DNA of 41,641 bases from Mycobacteriales bacterium (GCA_036497565.1 DASXJE010000148.1:1-41641), one strand, 5' to 3'. Counted from the first letter of the stretch, positions 34,081 through 41,641 are shown. Numbers and translations: made by a program. The notes: generated from the letters alone by a model not told the origin.

Positions 34081-34198
34081 CCGGGCTCTGACGGGCGCCG
34101 TCGCGGTCCGGCCGTGTGCGACCCTGAGGCAGATACGGACAGTGTCGGCGCCCTGGATGAGCTGCGCGGACCACACAACCGAGTAGGGGATTCGATCC

Positions 34199-35398
34199 AT
34201 GGTGGGCGGTTTCGAGCGGGATGTCGTGGTGATCGGTGGCGCCGGTCGGGTCGGCCTGCCGTTGGCGATCGCGTTGGCCGACCGGGGCGCGTCGGTGACG
34301 ATCTACGACGTCAGCGACGAGGCGGTCAAGCTGGTCAACGATGCGGTGATGCCGTTCGACGAGCCGGGCGCGGCCGAGATCCTGGCTCGGGTGCGGGCGG
34401 CGGGGTCGTTGGTGGCCACCACCGATCCGGGTGCGGTCGGCGACGCCGAGCACGTCGTCGTGGTGATCGGCACGCCGGTGGACGAGCATCTCAACCCGGA
34501 TCCGCAGGCGATCCCGGTGGCGCTGGCGGCCTGTGCGGAGTACCTGCGGGACGGTCAGTTGATCATCCTGCGGTCGACCGTCTACCCGGGCGTGACCGCT
34601 CTGGTGGAGTCGATGGTCGCGCAGTGGGGCCGCGACATCGAGGTGGCGTTCTGCCCGGAGCGGATCGCCGAGCATCAGGCGATGACCGAGCTGGTGAGCC
34701 TGCCGCAGATCATCTCGGCCCGGTCGGACTCGGCGCGGGAGCGGGCCAGCGCCCTGTTCTCCCGGCTCACCTCGACGCTGGTGCAGTTGGAGCCGGAGGA
34801 GGCCGAGCTCGCGAAGCTGTTCACCAACACCTGGCGCTACATCAAGTTCGCCACCGCCAACCAGCTGTTCATGATGGCGAACGACCGGGGCCTGGACTTC
34901 GACCGGATCCGCACCGGGCTGATGACCGACTACCCCCGCGCCGCGGACATGCCCGGCCCAGGGTTCGCCGCCGGGCCCTGCCTGTTCAAGGACACCATGC
35001 AACTGGCGGCATTCAGCGACAACAACTTCGGTCTCGGGCATGCCGCGATGCTGGTCAACGAGGGCCTCCCGCTCTACCTGGTCAGCCGGCTCGCCGAACG
35101 CCACGACCTGGCCCGGATGACCGTCGGGATCCTCGGGATGGCCTTCAAGGCGCGGTCGGACGACACCCGCTCCAGCCTCTCCTACAAGCTCAAACGGGTT
35201 TTGGCGTTCAAGGCCGCCCGGGTGCTCACCACCGACCCCTACGTGAAGACCGACCCCACCCTGATCCCGCTCGAGCAGGTCCTCGCCGACGCCGATCTCC
35301 TCATCATCGCGACCCCCCACCCCGACTACGCCGACCTGTCCACCCACAAACCCGTCATCGACATCTGGAACCTGCTCGGTCACGGGACGCAGGTGTGA
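34199..35398 (+). CDS. Nucleotide-sugar dehydrogenase (UDP-Glc/UDP-ManNAc DH family)
   Basis: NAD-dependent enzyme that oxidizes C6 of a nucleotide sugar to a uronic acid in two steps; 399 aa. The N-terminal Rossmann motif is VVIGGAGRVGLPLA; the catalytic cysteine C261 and K264 lie in GPCLFKDT. The C-terminal domain has GILGMAFKARSDDTRSSLSYKL, typical of the WecC/Ugd family. The ATG at 34199 follows AGGGGA. The stop overlaps the glycosyltransferase start (GTGA). Exact substrate is uncertain. With the following transferase and epimerase it suggests synthesis of a uronic-acid-containing surface glycan. Confidence 0.92.
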   Translation: MVGGFERDVVVIGGAGRVGLPLAIALADRGASVTIYDVSDEAVKLVNDAVMPFDEPGAAEILARVRAAGSLVATTDPGAVGDAEHVVVVIGTPVDEHLNPDPQAIPVALAACAEYLRDGQLIILRSTVYPGVTALVESMVAQWGRDIEVAFCPERIAEHQAMTELVSLPQIISARSDSARERASALFSRLTSTLVQLEPEEAELAKLFTNTWRYIKFATANQLFMMANDRGLDFDRIRTGLMTDYPRAADMPGPGFAAGPCLFKDTMQLAAFSDNNFGLGHAAMLVNEGLPLYLVSRLAERHDLARMTVGILGMAFKARSDDTRSSLSYKLKRVLAFKAARVLTTDPYVKTDPTLIPLEQVLADADLLIIATPHPDYADLSTHKPVIDIWNLLGHGTQV

Positions 35399-36153
35399 GT
35401 ACGTCGAACCGGCCTCGGGTGTCCGTCGTCGTACCCGCGTACCAGGAGGGGCCGGCCATCGTGCCCTTCCTCGACCGGCTCTTCGAATCGGTCACCCTCG
35501 ACTGTGAGGTGTTGATCGTCGTGGACACCGACCAGGACATCACCATCCCGGTCGTCGGGCACTACGCCGAGGACGAGCCACGGCTGCGCTGTGTGGTCAA
35601 CAGCTACGGACCAGGACCGGCGAACGCTATCCGCTACGGCATCGACGTCTCCCTGGCACCGACCGCCGTCGTGACGATGGCGGACGGTAGCGACGATCCC
35701 CGCCAGATCGACGAACTCGTCCGACTCGTCGAACGCGGCGTCGTCATCGCCGCCGCCTCCCGCTACATGCCCGGCGGTCAGCAGGTCGGTGGCCCGCTCC
35801 TCAAGTCGCTGCTCTCCCGCACCGCCGGGCTGTCGCTGCACACCCTCGCCCGGGTCGGCACCCGCGACGCAACCAACTCCTACAAGGCCTACAACACGCA
35901 GTTCGTGCGCGACGTCGGCATCGACAGCAGGCACGGGTTCGAGATCGGACTCGAGCTCACCGCGAAGGCGAAGCGACTCGGCCGTCCGATCGCCGAGATC
36001 CCCACCATCTGGCTCGATCGTCAGGTCGGTGACTCGCACTTCGACCTCACCCGGTGGATTCCGCGCTACCTCCACTGGTACCGCTACGCCTTCGGCCCGA
36101 CCCGCACCGTCGAAGAGATCAACAAGGCGGCCCCGGATTCCCGAGATGCCTAG
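35395..36153 (+). CDS. Family 2 glycosyltransferase (polyprenyl-phosphate-type)
   Basis: GT-A-fold glycosyltransferase of 252 aa. It begins PRVSVVVPAYQEG at 7-19; the metal-binding region is VVTMADGSDD with D97 and D100. It resembles dolichyl- or polyprenyl-phosphate sugar synthases, but there is no C-terminal membrane segment, so it would be soluble or peripheral. The GTG overlaps the dehydrogenase stop (GTGA), which ties the two in one operon. Donor and acceptor are unknown. Confidence 0.9.
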   Translation: MSTSNRPRVSVVVPAYQEGPAIVPFLDRLFESVTLDCEVLIVVDTDQDITIPVVGHYAEDEPRLRCVVNSYGPGPANAIRYGIDVSLAPTAVVTMADGSDDPRQIDELVRLVERGVVIAAASRYMPGGQQVGGPLLKSLLSRTAGLSLHTLARVGTRDATNSYKAYNTQFVRDVGIDSRHGFEIGLELTAKAKRLGRPIAEIPTIWLDRQVGDSHFDLTRWIPRYLHWYRYAFGPTRTVEEINKAAPDSRDA

Positions 36154-36210
36154 CCGCAGAATCGGTTCCGACGCGTCGCACACGTCCATGGATTCCCAGG
36201 AGTTGGCACT

Positions 36211-37230
36211 GTGAAGGTATTGGTCAGCGGTTCGTCCGGCTTCATCGGCGGATACGTCGTCGAGGAACTGCTGCGGCGCGGGCACACCGTCGTCGGCGTC
36301 GACAACTTCTCCAAGTACGGGCGGGTCGCCAAGTCCTACGACGACCACCCGAGCTACCAACTGGTCGAGGGCGACGCGCGCGACACCGAGCTGATGACCC
36401 GGCTCCTCTCCGACTGCGACCACTTCATCGCCGGTGCGGCAATGATCGGCGGGATCTCCTACTTCCACGCCTACGCCTACGACCTGCTGGCCACCAACGA
36501 ACGGATCATGGCGGCGCAGTGCGACGCGGCGATCGCCGCGCACCGCGACGGCCGGCTGGCGAAGGTCACCTACCTGTCCAGCTCGATGGTCTACGAGTCG
36601 ACCGACCACTGGCCGTCGGCGGAGGGCGACGAACGCCGGATCGCGCCGCCGCTCTCGTCGTACGGGTTCCAGAAGCTGGCCGTGGAGTACTTCGCCCGGG
36701 CCGCGTGGGACCAGTACCAACTGCCCTACACGATCGTGCGGCCGTTCAACTGTGTCGGGACCGGCGAAGGACGCGCGCTCGGCGACGTGGAGGTCGCGTC
36801 GGGCAACGTCAAGCTGGCGATGAGCCACGTCGTCCCGGACCTGGTGCAGAAGATCGTCAAAGGTCAGGATCCGCTGCACATCCTCGGCGACGGCAACCAG
36901 ATCCGGCACTACACGTACGGCGGCGACCTCGCCCGCGGGATCGTCACCTGCATGGAGTCACCCGCCGCGGACAACGACGACTTCAACATCTCCACCGCCG
37001 AGTCCACGTCCGTGCAGGCGTTGGCCGAGACGATCTGGCGCAAGGTGAAGGGCGACGCGCCGCTGACCATCGCCCACGACCCGGCGTACGAGTACGACGT
37101 GCAGAAGCGGGTGCCGTCGGTGGCGAAGGCCAAGCGGGTGCTCGACTTCGAGTGCACCACCACCCTCGACCAGATGCTCGACGAGGTCATCCCGTGGATC
37201 ACCCAGGCCGTGGCCGAGGGCCGGATCTGA
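36211..37230 (+). CDS. NAD-dependent epimerase/dehydratase (extended SDR)
   Basis: Nucleotide-sugar modifying enzyme; 339 aa. The N-terminal NAD motif is GSSGFIGG at 7-14, and the catalytic YxxxK is Y151/K155 (SSYGFQK), with SSSMVYES before it. The region [30 protein letters not shown] is the substrate domain. The GTG at 36211 has CAGGAG 8 bases upstream. It lies 57 bases after the glycosyltransferase and 49 before proA. Family members epimerize at C4 or dehydrate C4/C6; which applies here cannot be told. Confidence 0.92.
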   Translation: MKVLVSGSSGFIGGYVVEELLRRGHTVVGVDNFSKYGRVAKSYDDHPSYQLVEGDARDTELMTRLLSDCDHFIAGAAMIGGISYFHAYAYDLLATNERIMAAQCDAAIAAHRDGRLAKVTYLSSSMVYESTDHWPSAEGDERRIAPPLSSYGFQKLAVEYFARAAWDQYQLPYTIVRPFNCVGTGEGRALGDVEVASGNVKLAMSHVVPDLVQKIVKGQDPLHILGDGNQIRHYTYGGDLARGIVTCMESPAADNDDFNISTAESTSVQALAETIWRKVKGDAPLTIAHDPAYEYDVQKRVPSVAKAKRVLDFECTTTLDQMLDEVIPWITQAVAEGRI

Positions 37231-37279
37231 GCGCCGTTCGGGCGGCCTAGGCTTAAGGGCACGGAAGGGGGTTGCGGCG

Positions 37280-38542
37280 ATGGACGACGCGCAGGTCGCC
37301 GATCAGGTGCACGCCGCGGCGCGTCGTGCCCGGGAGGCCGCCGCGCAGTTGGCGCCGCTGACCCGCGCGGTCAAGGACGGCGCCCTGGGCGCGATGGCCG
37401 ACGCCCTGGTCGAGCACACCGCCGACGTGCTGGCAGCCAACCGCGCCGACGTCGACGCCGGCCGGGCCGACGGCCTCGCCGAGTCGCTGCTCGACCGTCT
37501 CACCCTGACCGCCGAGCGCATCGAGACGATGGCGCAGGGACTGCGGGACATGGCCGCGCTGCCCGATCCGGTCGGCGAGGTGATCCGCGGGTTCGCCCTC
37601 CCGAACGGCCTCAGTGTCGAGCAGCGGCGGGTCCCGCTCGGCGTCGTCGCGATCGTCTACGAGGCCCGTCCCAACGTCACCGTGGACGCGGCCGGGCTCT
37701 GCCTGAAGAGCGGCAACGCCGTGCTGCTGCGCGGTTCGGGGTCGGCGTACCGCTCGAACGCGGCACTTGTCGACGTGCTCGCCGCCGCCGGGGAGAAGGC
37801 AGGGCTGCCGGCCGACGCAGTCACGCTCGTGCCCGGCACCGACCGCGCCTCGGTCACCGCGTTGCTCAAGGCGCGCGGCCTGGTTGACGTCGTGATCCCG
37901 CGCGGCGGCGCGGGCCTGATCCGCCACGTCGTCGACACGGCGGTGGTCCCGGTGATCGAGACCGGGATCGGCAACTGCCACGTCTACGTCGACGCGGCCG
38001 CCGACCTCGACATGGCGCTGGCCATCACGGTGAACGCCAAGGTCTCCCGGCCCAGTGTCTGCAACGCGGCCGAGACCCTGCTTGTGCACCGCGACGCCGC
38101 CGAAGCATTCCTCCCCCGGATCCTGCCCGCCCTGCATGACGCCCGGGTCACCGTGCACGGCGACGAGACCGTCTGCGGGCAGGACCCGCGCGCGGTCCCG
38201 GCCACCGACGAGGACTGGGCGGTCGAATACCTCTCCCTCGACCTGGCGGTCCGGGTCGTCGACACGCTCGACGACGCCGTGGCCCACATCCGGCGATGGG
38301 GGAGCGGGCACACCGAGGCGATCGTCAGCGACTCGCAGCCGGCGATCCGGCGGTTCGTGGCGCACCTGGACAGCGCCGCGGTCATGGTCAACGCCTCGAC
38401 CCGGTTCACCGACGGCGCCGAGTTCGGCTTCGGCGGCGAGATCGGCATCTCGACCCAGAAATTGCACGCTCGCGGGCCGATGGGCCTGCCGGAACTGACC
38501 AGCACGACCTACGTCGTCACCGGCGACGGTCAGGTGCGCTGA
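37280..38542 (+). CDS. proA: Gamma-glutamyl phosphate reductase
   Basis: Second step of proline synthesis, NADPH-dependent reduction of glutamyl phosphate; 420 aa. The aldehyde-dehydrogenase-like fold has [20 protein letters not shown], the catalytic C261 in [12 protein letters not shown], and [18 protein letters not shown] near the C-terminus. The ATG follows GGAAGGGGG with 8-base spacing. It usually follows proB; here the sugar cassette separates them. Confidence 0.97.
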   Translation: MDDAQVADQVHAAARRAREAAAQLAPLTRAVKDGALGAMADALVEHTADVLAANRADVDAGRADGLAESLLDRLTLTAERIETMAQGLRDMAALPDPVGEVIRGFALPNGLSVEQRRVPLGVVAIVYEARPNVTVDAAGLCLKSGNAVLLRGSGSAYRSNAALVDVLAAAGEKAGLPADAVTLVPGTDRASVTALLKARGLVDVVIPRGGAGLIRHVVDTAVVPVIETGIGNCHVYVDAAADLDMALAITVNAKVSRPSVCNAAETLLVHRDAAEAFLPRILPALHDARVTVHGDETVCGQDPRAVPATDEDWAVEYLSLDLAVRVVDTLDDAVAHIRRWGSGHTEAIVSDSQPAIRRFVAHLDSAAVMVNASTRFTDGAEFGFGGEIGISTQKLHARGPMGLPELTSTTYVVTGDGQVR

Positions 38543-38650
38543 CGGCCCGCCGAGGTCGGATCGAAAAAACATTGCGAAAACCGCGTCATAACCGCACGCC
38601 TGCGTCGTGTCTTCACTGCACGCGGCGAGTCGGGGGAGCGCCGGGCAGGC

Positions 38651-38690
38651 GGCGGGGTCTCGCGGCCATGGGGGTACTGCGAGACCCGCC
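38651..38690 (+). terminator. Strong hairpin before nadD
   Basis: GGGTCTCGC (38655-38663) pairs perfectly with GCGAGACCC (38679-38687) around a 15-base loop; with one bulged G the stem extends by GGC/GCC to 12 bp. No T-tract follows. It may terminate the proA transcript, or bind a regulator, since it directly abuts the nadD promoter region. Confidence 0.5.
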
Positions 38691-38694
38691 CCAC

Positions 38695-38700
38695 TAGCAT
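38695..38700 (+). promoter_or_regulatory. Putative -10 hexamer of nadD (leaderless start)
   Basis: TAGCAT ends 7 bases before the ATG at 38708, the same hexamer and spacing as upstream of valS. There is no Shine-Dalgarno, so nadD is probably translated from a leaderless mRNA. Confidence 0.4.
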
Positions 38701-38707
38701 CGGTGTG

Positions 38708-39319
38708 ATGACCGGACGAAGCGCCCAGGACGCGGGAAAGCCGCGATTGGGCATCATGGGCGGCACCTTCGACCCGATCCACCACGGCCACCTCGTCGCG
38801 GCCAGCGAGGTCGCCGACCTCTACGCGCTCGACGAGGTGCTGTTCGTCCCGACCGGCCAGCCGTGGCAGAAGGAGGGCGTGACGGTCAGCCCGGCCGAGG
38901 ACCGCTACCTGATGACGGTCATCGCGACCGCGTCAAATCCACGCTTTTCGGTCAGTCGGGTCGACATCGACCGCGGCGGTCCGACGTACACCATCGATAC
39001 GCTGCGCGACGTCGCCGCCGAGCGCCCCGACAGCGAGCGGTTCTTCATCACCGGGGCGGACGCGCTCGACGCGATCCTGTCCTGGAAGGACGTGGACGAA
39101 CTCTTCGGGCTCGCCCACTTCGTCGGGGTCACCCGGCCGGGCTATTCGCTCACCGACGCCCACGTGCCGCCGGACAGCGTCAGCCTGCTGGAGGTGCCGG
39201 CCATGGCCATCTCCTCCAGCGCCTGCCGGGCCCGGGTCGCCGCCGGCCGCCCGGTCTGGTACCTCGTGCCCGACGGGGTCGTGCAGTACATCGAGAAGCG
39301 TCGGCTCTACCGCGCGTGA
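38708..39319 (+). CDS. nadD: Nicotinate-nucleotide adenylyltransferase
   Basis: Makes deamido-NAD from nicotinate mononucleotide and ATP; 203 aa. The nucleotidyltransferase motif [12 protein letters not shown] is at the N-terminus and the [10 protein letters not shown] (SSTxxR-type) motif near the C-terminus. ATG 38708 is chosen because a -10-like TAGCAT lies 7 bases upstream; the GTG at 38705 would add one residue. rsfS follows after 13 bases, the standard nadD-rsfS pairing. Confidence 0.96.
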   Translation: MTGRSAQDAGKPRLGIMGGTFDPIHHGHLVAASEVADLYALDEVLFVPTGQPWQKEGVTVSPAEDRYLMTVIATASNPRFSVSRVDIDRGGPTYTIDTLRDVAAERPDSERFFITGADALDAILSWKDVDELFGLAHFVGVTRPGYSLTDAHVPPDSVSLLEVPAMAISSSACRARVAAGRPVWYLVPDGVVQYIEKRRLYRA

Positions 39320-39332
39320 GAGGCTTGACTGC

Positions 39333-39725
39333 GTGACCGCATCTGACCGCGCCCGCGATCTCGCCGATGTGGCGGCCCGGGCCGCCGCCGAGAAACTTGC
39401 CCACGACATCATCGCTCTGGATGTGAGCGACCGGCTCGTGATCACCGACGTCTTCCTCATCGCCTCCGCGCCTAACGAGCGGCAGGTGTCCGCGATCGTC
39501 GACGAGATCGAGGAGCGGCTGCGGCAGGCCGGGGCGAAACCGGTCCGCCGCGAGGGCGAACGCGACGGGCGGTGGGTGCTCCTGGACTACGTCGACATCG
39601 TCGTCCACGTGCAGCACGCCGAGGAGCGGACCTACTACGCCCTCGAGCGGCTATGGAAGGACTGCCCCGTCCTCCCGCTGCCGGAGAACGTGGCCAGCGG
39701 GATCGGCGACGGAGACCGCTCCTGA
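39333..39725 (+). CDS. rsfS: Ribosome silencing factor RsfS
   Basis: Binds L14 and blocks subunit joining when nutrients are scarce; 130 aa. The family segments DIIALDVSDRLVITDVFLIASAPNERQV and EGERDGRWVLLDYVDIVVHVQH are intact, followed by YYALERLWKDCP. The GTG start follows nadD after 13 bases. The TGA overlaps a CTG that may be the start of the phosphatase gene. Confidence 0.96.
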   Translation: MTASDRARDLADVAARAAAEKLAHDIIALDVSDRLVITDVFLIASAPNERQVSAIVDEIEERLRQAGAKPVRREGERDGRWVLLDYVDIVVHVQHAEERTYYALERLWKDCPVLPLPENVASGIGDGDRS

Positions 39726-40357
39726 CCGGCGACCGTCGGGTCGTGCTGTGGCGACACGGACAGACCCGATGGAATGTCGAACACCGCTTCCAGGGCAGCA
39801 CCGACATCGCACTCGACGAGGTCGGCCGCGAGCAGGCGGTGCGCGCGGCCAAGCTCCTGGCCGGGCTGCGGCCCGACGCGATCATCTGCTCCGACCTGAG
39901 CCGGGCCACCGAGACCGCGGCGGAGCTGGCGAAACTGACCGGGCTGCCGGTGGCCACCGACCCGCGGCTGCGGGAGCGTTCGGGCGGCCTGTGGGAGGGC
40001 CTCACCGGCACCGAGATCCGGCAGCGTTACCCCGAGGAGTGGGCCCGCTGGGACCCGCCGCAGGGCGAGGCCGAGGTCGACGTCGCCGCGCGGGTGGTCG
40101 CTGCGGTGCAGGAGGCCATCGTGGGCCTGCCCGCCGGGGCTACCCTCGTGGTGGCGAGCCACGGCGGCGCGATCCGCGCCGGGATGGCGGCGATGCTGGG
40201 CCTCGACCCGGCGACCTGGGACCGGCTCGGCCCGCTGGCCAACTGTGCGTGGTCGGTCGCCGGGGAGGCGCCGGCGGGATGGCGGCTGACCGGCTGGCGC
40301 CTGCTCGAGCACAACGCCGGCACGCTGCCCGAGCCGGTGCTGAGCGACGACAGATAG
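39722..40357 (+). CDS. Histidine phosphatase family protein (phosphoglycerate-mutase-like)
   Basis: Phosphoesterase that works through a phospho-histidine; 211 aa if started at the CTG. The catalytic RHG is at 11-13 (VVLWRHGQTRWN), a conserved CSDLSRATETA follows, and the second histidine is in VVASHGGAIRAG. The start is unclear: the first beta strand requires a start before GTG 39743, and no ATG, GTG or TTG fits between the rsfS stop and that point. CTG 39722, which overlaps the stop as CTGA, is the best-placed candidate. The open frame upstream lies inside rsfS. Substrate unknown; members hydrolyse phosphosugars or phosphoserine-type esters. Confidence 0.85.
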   Translation: MTGDRRVVLWRHGQTRWNVEHRFQGSTDIALDEVGREQAVRAAKLLAGLRPDAIICSDLSRATETAAELAKLTGLPVATDPRLRERSGGLWEGLTGTEIRQRYPEEWARWDPPQGEAEVDVAARVVAAVQEAIVGLPAGATLVVASHGGAIRAGMAAMLGLDPATWDRLGPLANCAWSVAGEAPAGWRLTGWRLLEHNAGTLPEPVLSDDR

Positions 40358-40375
40358 CCACACCGGGAGTTGCAG

Positions 40376-40479
40376 CAGTCGACGCCTACACCTGGGCCAA
40401 GACCGCCCTGATCCAGCGGCTGGTCGACCGGGCCCGCGACGACCGCGGGCTGCCCAGAGTCGATGTATGGGAGGACTAG
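40376..40479 (+). pseudogene. Possible decayed coding remnant before leuS
   Basis: The frame ending in the TAG at 40477-40479 reads VDAYTWAKTALIQRLVDRAR and on to PRVDVWED, with GC-rich third positions over most of its length, like real genes here. It has no ATG, GTG or TTG in frame after the phosphatase stop. It may be the remainder of a lost gene or a small gene with a rare start. I do not recognise the family. Confidence 0.3.
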
Positions 40480-40480
40480 C

Positions 40481-40486
40481 GATACT
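40481..40486 (+). promoter_or_regulatory. Putative -10 hexamer of the leuS leader
   Basis: GATACT (or the overlapping TACTAT at 40483-40488) lies 6-8 bases before the GTG of the leader peptide, so the leader would be leaderless itself. No clear -35 box is seen. Confidence 0.4.
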
Positions 40487-40494
40487 ATGAGCGG

Positions 40495-40536
40495 GTGATC
40501 ACAGTAATTCGCCTGCTCCTTATCGGGCCGCGCTGA
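40495..40536 (+). CDS. leuS leader peptide
   Basis: A 13-codon open frame from GTG to TGA reads [13 protein letters not shown]. Three consecutive leucine codons, CTG CTC CTT, sit in the middle, with three Ile and two Val codons around them; CTT, ATT and GTA are rare in this GC-rich genome. It is followed 26 bases later by an intrinsic terminator and then leuS. This is the layout of a transcription attenuator in which ribosome stalling at Leu codons favours readthrough. The call rests on the codon pattern plus the terminator. Confidence 0.85.
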   Translation: MITVIRLLLIGPR

Positions 40537-40561
40537 CCGGCGATATTCCGGCAGTGCGGCG

Positions 40562-40588
40562 AGCCCTTGCGACAGCAGGGGCTTTTTT
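40562..40588 (+). terminator. Attenuator terminator upstream of leuS
   Basis: AGCCCTTGC (40562-40570) and GCAGGGGCT (40575-40583) form a 9-bp stem with one G-U pair and a GACA loop, followed by TTTTTT (40583-40588). It is the only classic hairpin with a T-tract in the window, placed between the leader peptide and leuS. GGGCCGC (40525-40531) can pair with GCGGC (40556-40560) and GCCC (40563-40566), a possible antiterminator. Confidence 0.85.
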
Positions 40589-40633
40589 CGTGGCATTTCT
40601 GCCCCCGAAGCACCCCGACGAGGAGCCCACACC

Positions 40634-41641
40634 ATGACCAGCACCCCGCAGGTGCCGCCGTACCGGTACACCGCCGCGATGGCGGACCGGATCGAGACGG
40701 CGTGGCAGGACAGATGGGCGCGGGAGGAGACCTTCGCCGCGCCCGACCCGGTCGGGCCGAGGTCGAAGGGCTTCGACCGGGTGGCCGACCGGCCCAAGCT
40801 GTACGTGATGGACATGTTCCCCTACCCGTCCGGGGCGGGTCTGCACGTCGGGCACCCGTTGGGGTACATCGGCACCGACGTCTACGCGCGCTACGCCCGC
40901 ATGACCGGGCACAACGTGCTGCACACCATGGGTTTCGACGCGTTCGGGCTGCCCGCCGAACAGCGTGCGGTCGAGACCGGCCAGCACCCGCGGGTGTCAA
41001 CGTACGCGAACATCGACATCGCCCTGCGCCAGCTACGCCGGCTGGGCCTGGGCCACGACGAGCGGCGCCGGGTCAACACCACCGACCCGGAGTTCTACCG
41101 GTGGACGCAGTGGATCTTCCTGCAGATCTTCAACTCCTGGTACGACACCCACGCCGACAAGGCCCGGCCGATCGCCGAGCTGATCGAGGAACTAGACGCC
41201 GGCAGCCGCGAGCCGGCTGAGGGCACGAACGAGACCGGCCGGCCCTGGGCCGAGCTGTCCGACGTCGAGAAGCGGCGCGTCGTCGACAACCACCGGCTGG
41301 CCTACCGCGCCGAGGCGATGGTCAACTGGGCGCCCGGGCTGGGCACGGTGGTGGCCAACGAAGAGGTCATCGACGGGCGCAGCGAGCGCGGCAACTTCCC
41401 GGTGTTCCGCAAGCCGCTGATGCAATGGATGATGCGCATCACCGCGTACGCCGACCGATTGCTGGCCGACCTGGACCAGCTGGACTGGCCGGACAAGGTG
41501 CGCACCATGCAGCGCAACTGGATCGGCCGGTCGAGCGGTGCGCACATCGCGTTCCCGACCCCGGTAGGTCCGCTGGACGTGTTCACCACCCGTCCGGACA
41601 CGGTGTTCGGCGCCACCTACATGGTGGTGGCGCCGGAGCAC
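40634..41641 (+). CDS. leuS: Leucyl-tRNA synthetase (N-terminal part, cut by the window)
   Basis: Charges tRNA-Leu; 336 codons are visible and the gene continues past the window end. HIGH is HVGH at 71-74, preceded by [10 protein letters not shown]. The segment [26 protein letters not shown] is typical of actinobacterial LeuS. The visible part ends within the CP1 editing domain, at [19 protein letters not shown] lies beyond the window. The ATG follows GAGGAG. Expression should depend on the leader-peptide attenuator just upstream. Confidence 0.97.
   Translation, partial: MTSTPQVPPYRYTAAMADRIETAWQDRWAREETFAAPDPVGPRSKGFDRVADRPKLYVMDMFPYPSGAGLHVGHPLGYIGTDVYARYARMTGHNVLHTMGFDAFGLPAEQRAVETGQHPRVSTYANIDIALRQLRRLGLGHDERRRVNTTDPEFYRWTQWIFLQIFNSWYDTHADKARPIAELIEELDAGSREPAEGTNETGRPWAELSDVEKRRVVDNHRLAYRAEAMVNWAPGLGTVVANEEVIDGRSERGNFPVFRKPLMQWMMRITAYADRLLADLDQLDWPDKVRTMQRNWIGRSSGAHIAFPTPVGPLDVFTTRPDTVFGATYMVVAPEH

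Larger units (their letters stand above)
38543..38707. other. Intergenic region proA-nadD: A-rich segment and hairpin
   Basis: This 165-base gap has an unusually A-rich patch in GC-rich DNA (38562-38593). It contains CGAAAA twice (38562-38567, 38575-38580), 13 bases apart, then GTCATAACC. No open frame with coding character crosses it. A strong hairpin follows at 38651-38690. Function is unknown; a promoter or protein-binding site is possible. Confidence 0.6.

Noticed and set aside
37253-38791. 512-codon minus-strand frame opposite proA
   Set aside because: Shadow of an intact proA; no domain match.
40487-40498. ATG AGC GGG TGA mini-frame before the leuS leader
   Set aside because: Only three codons and overlapping the -10 candidate; the GTG frame at 40495 has the Leu-codon run and the right position before the terminator.
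1-41641. Search for tRNA, rRNA, insertion sequences, att sites, phage or defence genes
   Set aside because: No tRNA-like cloverleaf, transposase, integrase, nuclease-toxin or defence motif was found by reading; the window is largely conserved chromosome.

Overview
This window is a 41.6 kb stretch of a high-GC chromosome from an actinomycete. The protein families are typically actinobacterial, start codons are often GTG, coding regions are GC-rich at third positions, and genes are packed with 4-base stop/start overlaps (GTGA, ATGA). A complete mreBCD-PBP2-rodA set argues against mycobacteria and corynebacteria, which lack mreB. A Streptomyces-like or Frankiales-like organism is likely, but I cannot name the genus.

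Layout, left to right. (1) 25-6597: valS, folC and a DUF4233 membrane gene; a BlaI-type repressor with an M56 peptidase; convergent yjbQ; ndk. (2) 6673-9218: an ABC-2 exporter, one ATPase and two permeases. (3) 9351-15326: the cell-elongation operon mreB-mreC-mreD-mrdA(PBP2)-rodA. (4) 15327-18757: a large inverted repeat, a translational T-box leader and ileS. (5) 18744-21904, minus strand: a three-gene redox cassette (two Gfo/Idh/MocA-type dehydrogenases around a zinc medium-chain dehydrogenase). (6) 21969-27724: a B12-binding radical SAM protein, its DUF2344 partner, and an RNase E/G with a Lys-Ala-Thr repeat extension. (7) 27721-30830: a TPP riboswitch and the salvage operon thiM-thiE-thiD-tenA. 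(8) 30914-34080: rplU-rpmA-obgE-proB. (9) 34199-37230: a nucleotide-sugar dehydrogenase, a GT2 glycosyltransferase and an extended SDR epimerase, splitting proB from proA. (10) 37280-41641: proA, nadD, rsfS, a histidine phosphatase, and leuS (cut by the window end) behind a leader-peptide attenuator.

Most genes are housekeeping: translation, ribosome maturation (obgE, rsfS, rplU, rpmA), wall elongation, cofactor supply (folC, thi, nadD) and proline synthesis. The accessory parts are the ABC-2 exporter, the BlaI/M56 pair, the redox cassette and the nucleotide-sugar cassette.

The most interesting content is regulatory. All three branched-chain aminoacyl-tRNA synthetases lie in the window. ileS has a T-box, leuS has a peptide-coding attenuator rich in Leu, Ile and Val codons, and valS appears to start on a leaderless mRNA. 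The TPP riboswitch carries the ribosome-binding site of thiM inside its aptamer, and a sequence just upstream of its predicted promoter is perfectly complementary to the aptamer core. Two intergenic regions (15327-15419 and 38543-38707) hold strong structure that I cannot assign to a known element. No tRNA, rRNA, CRISPR array, insertion sequence or phage gene was seen.
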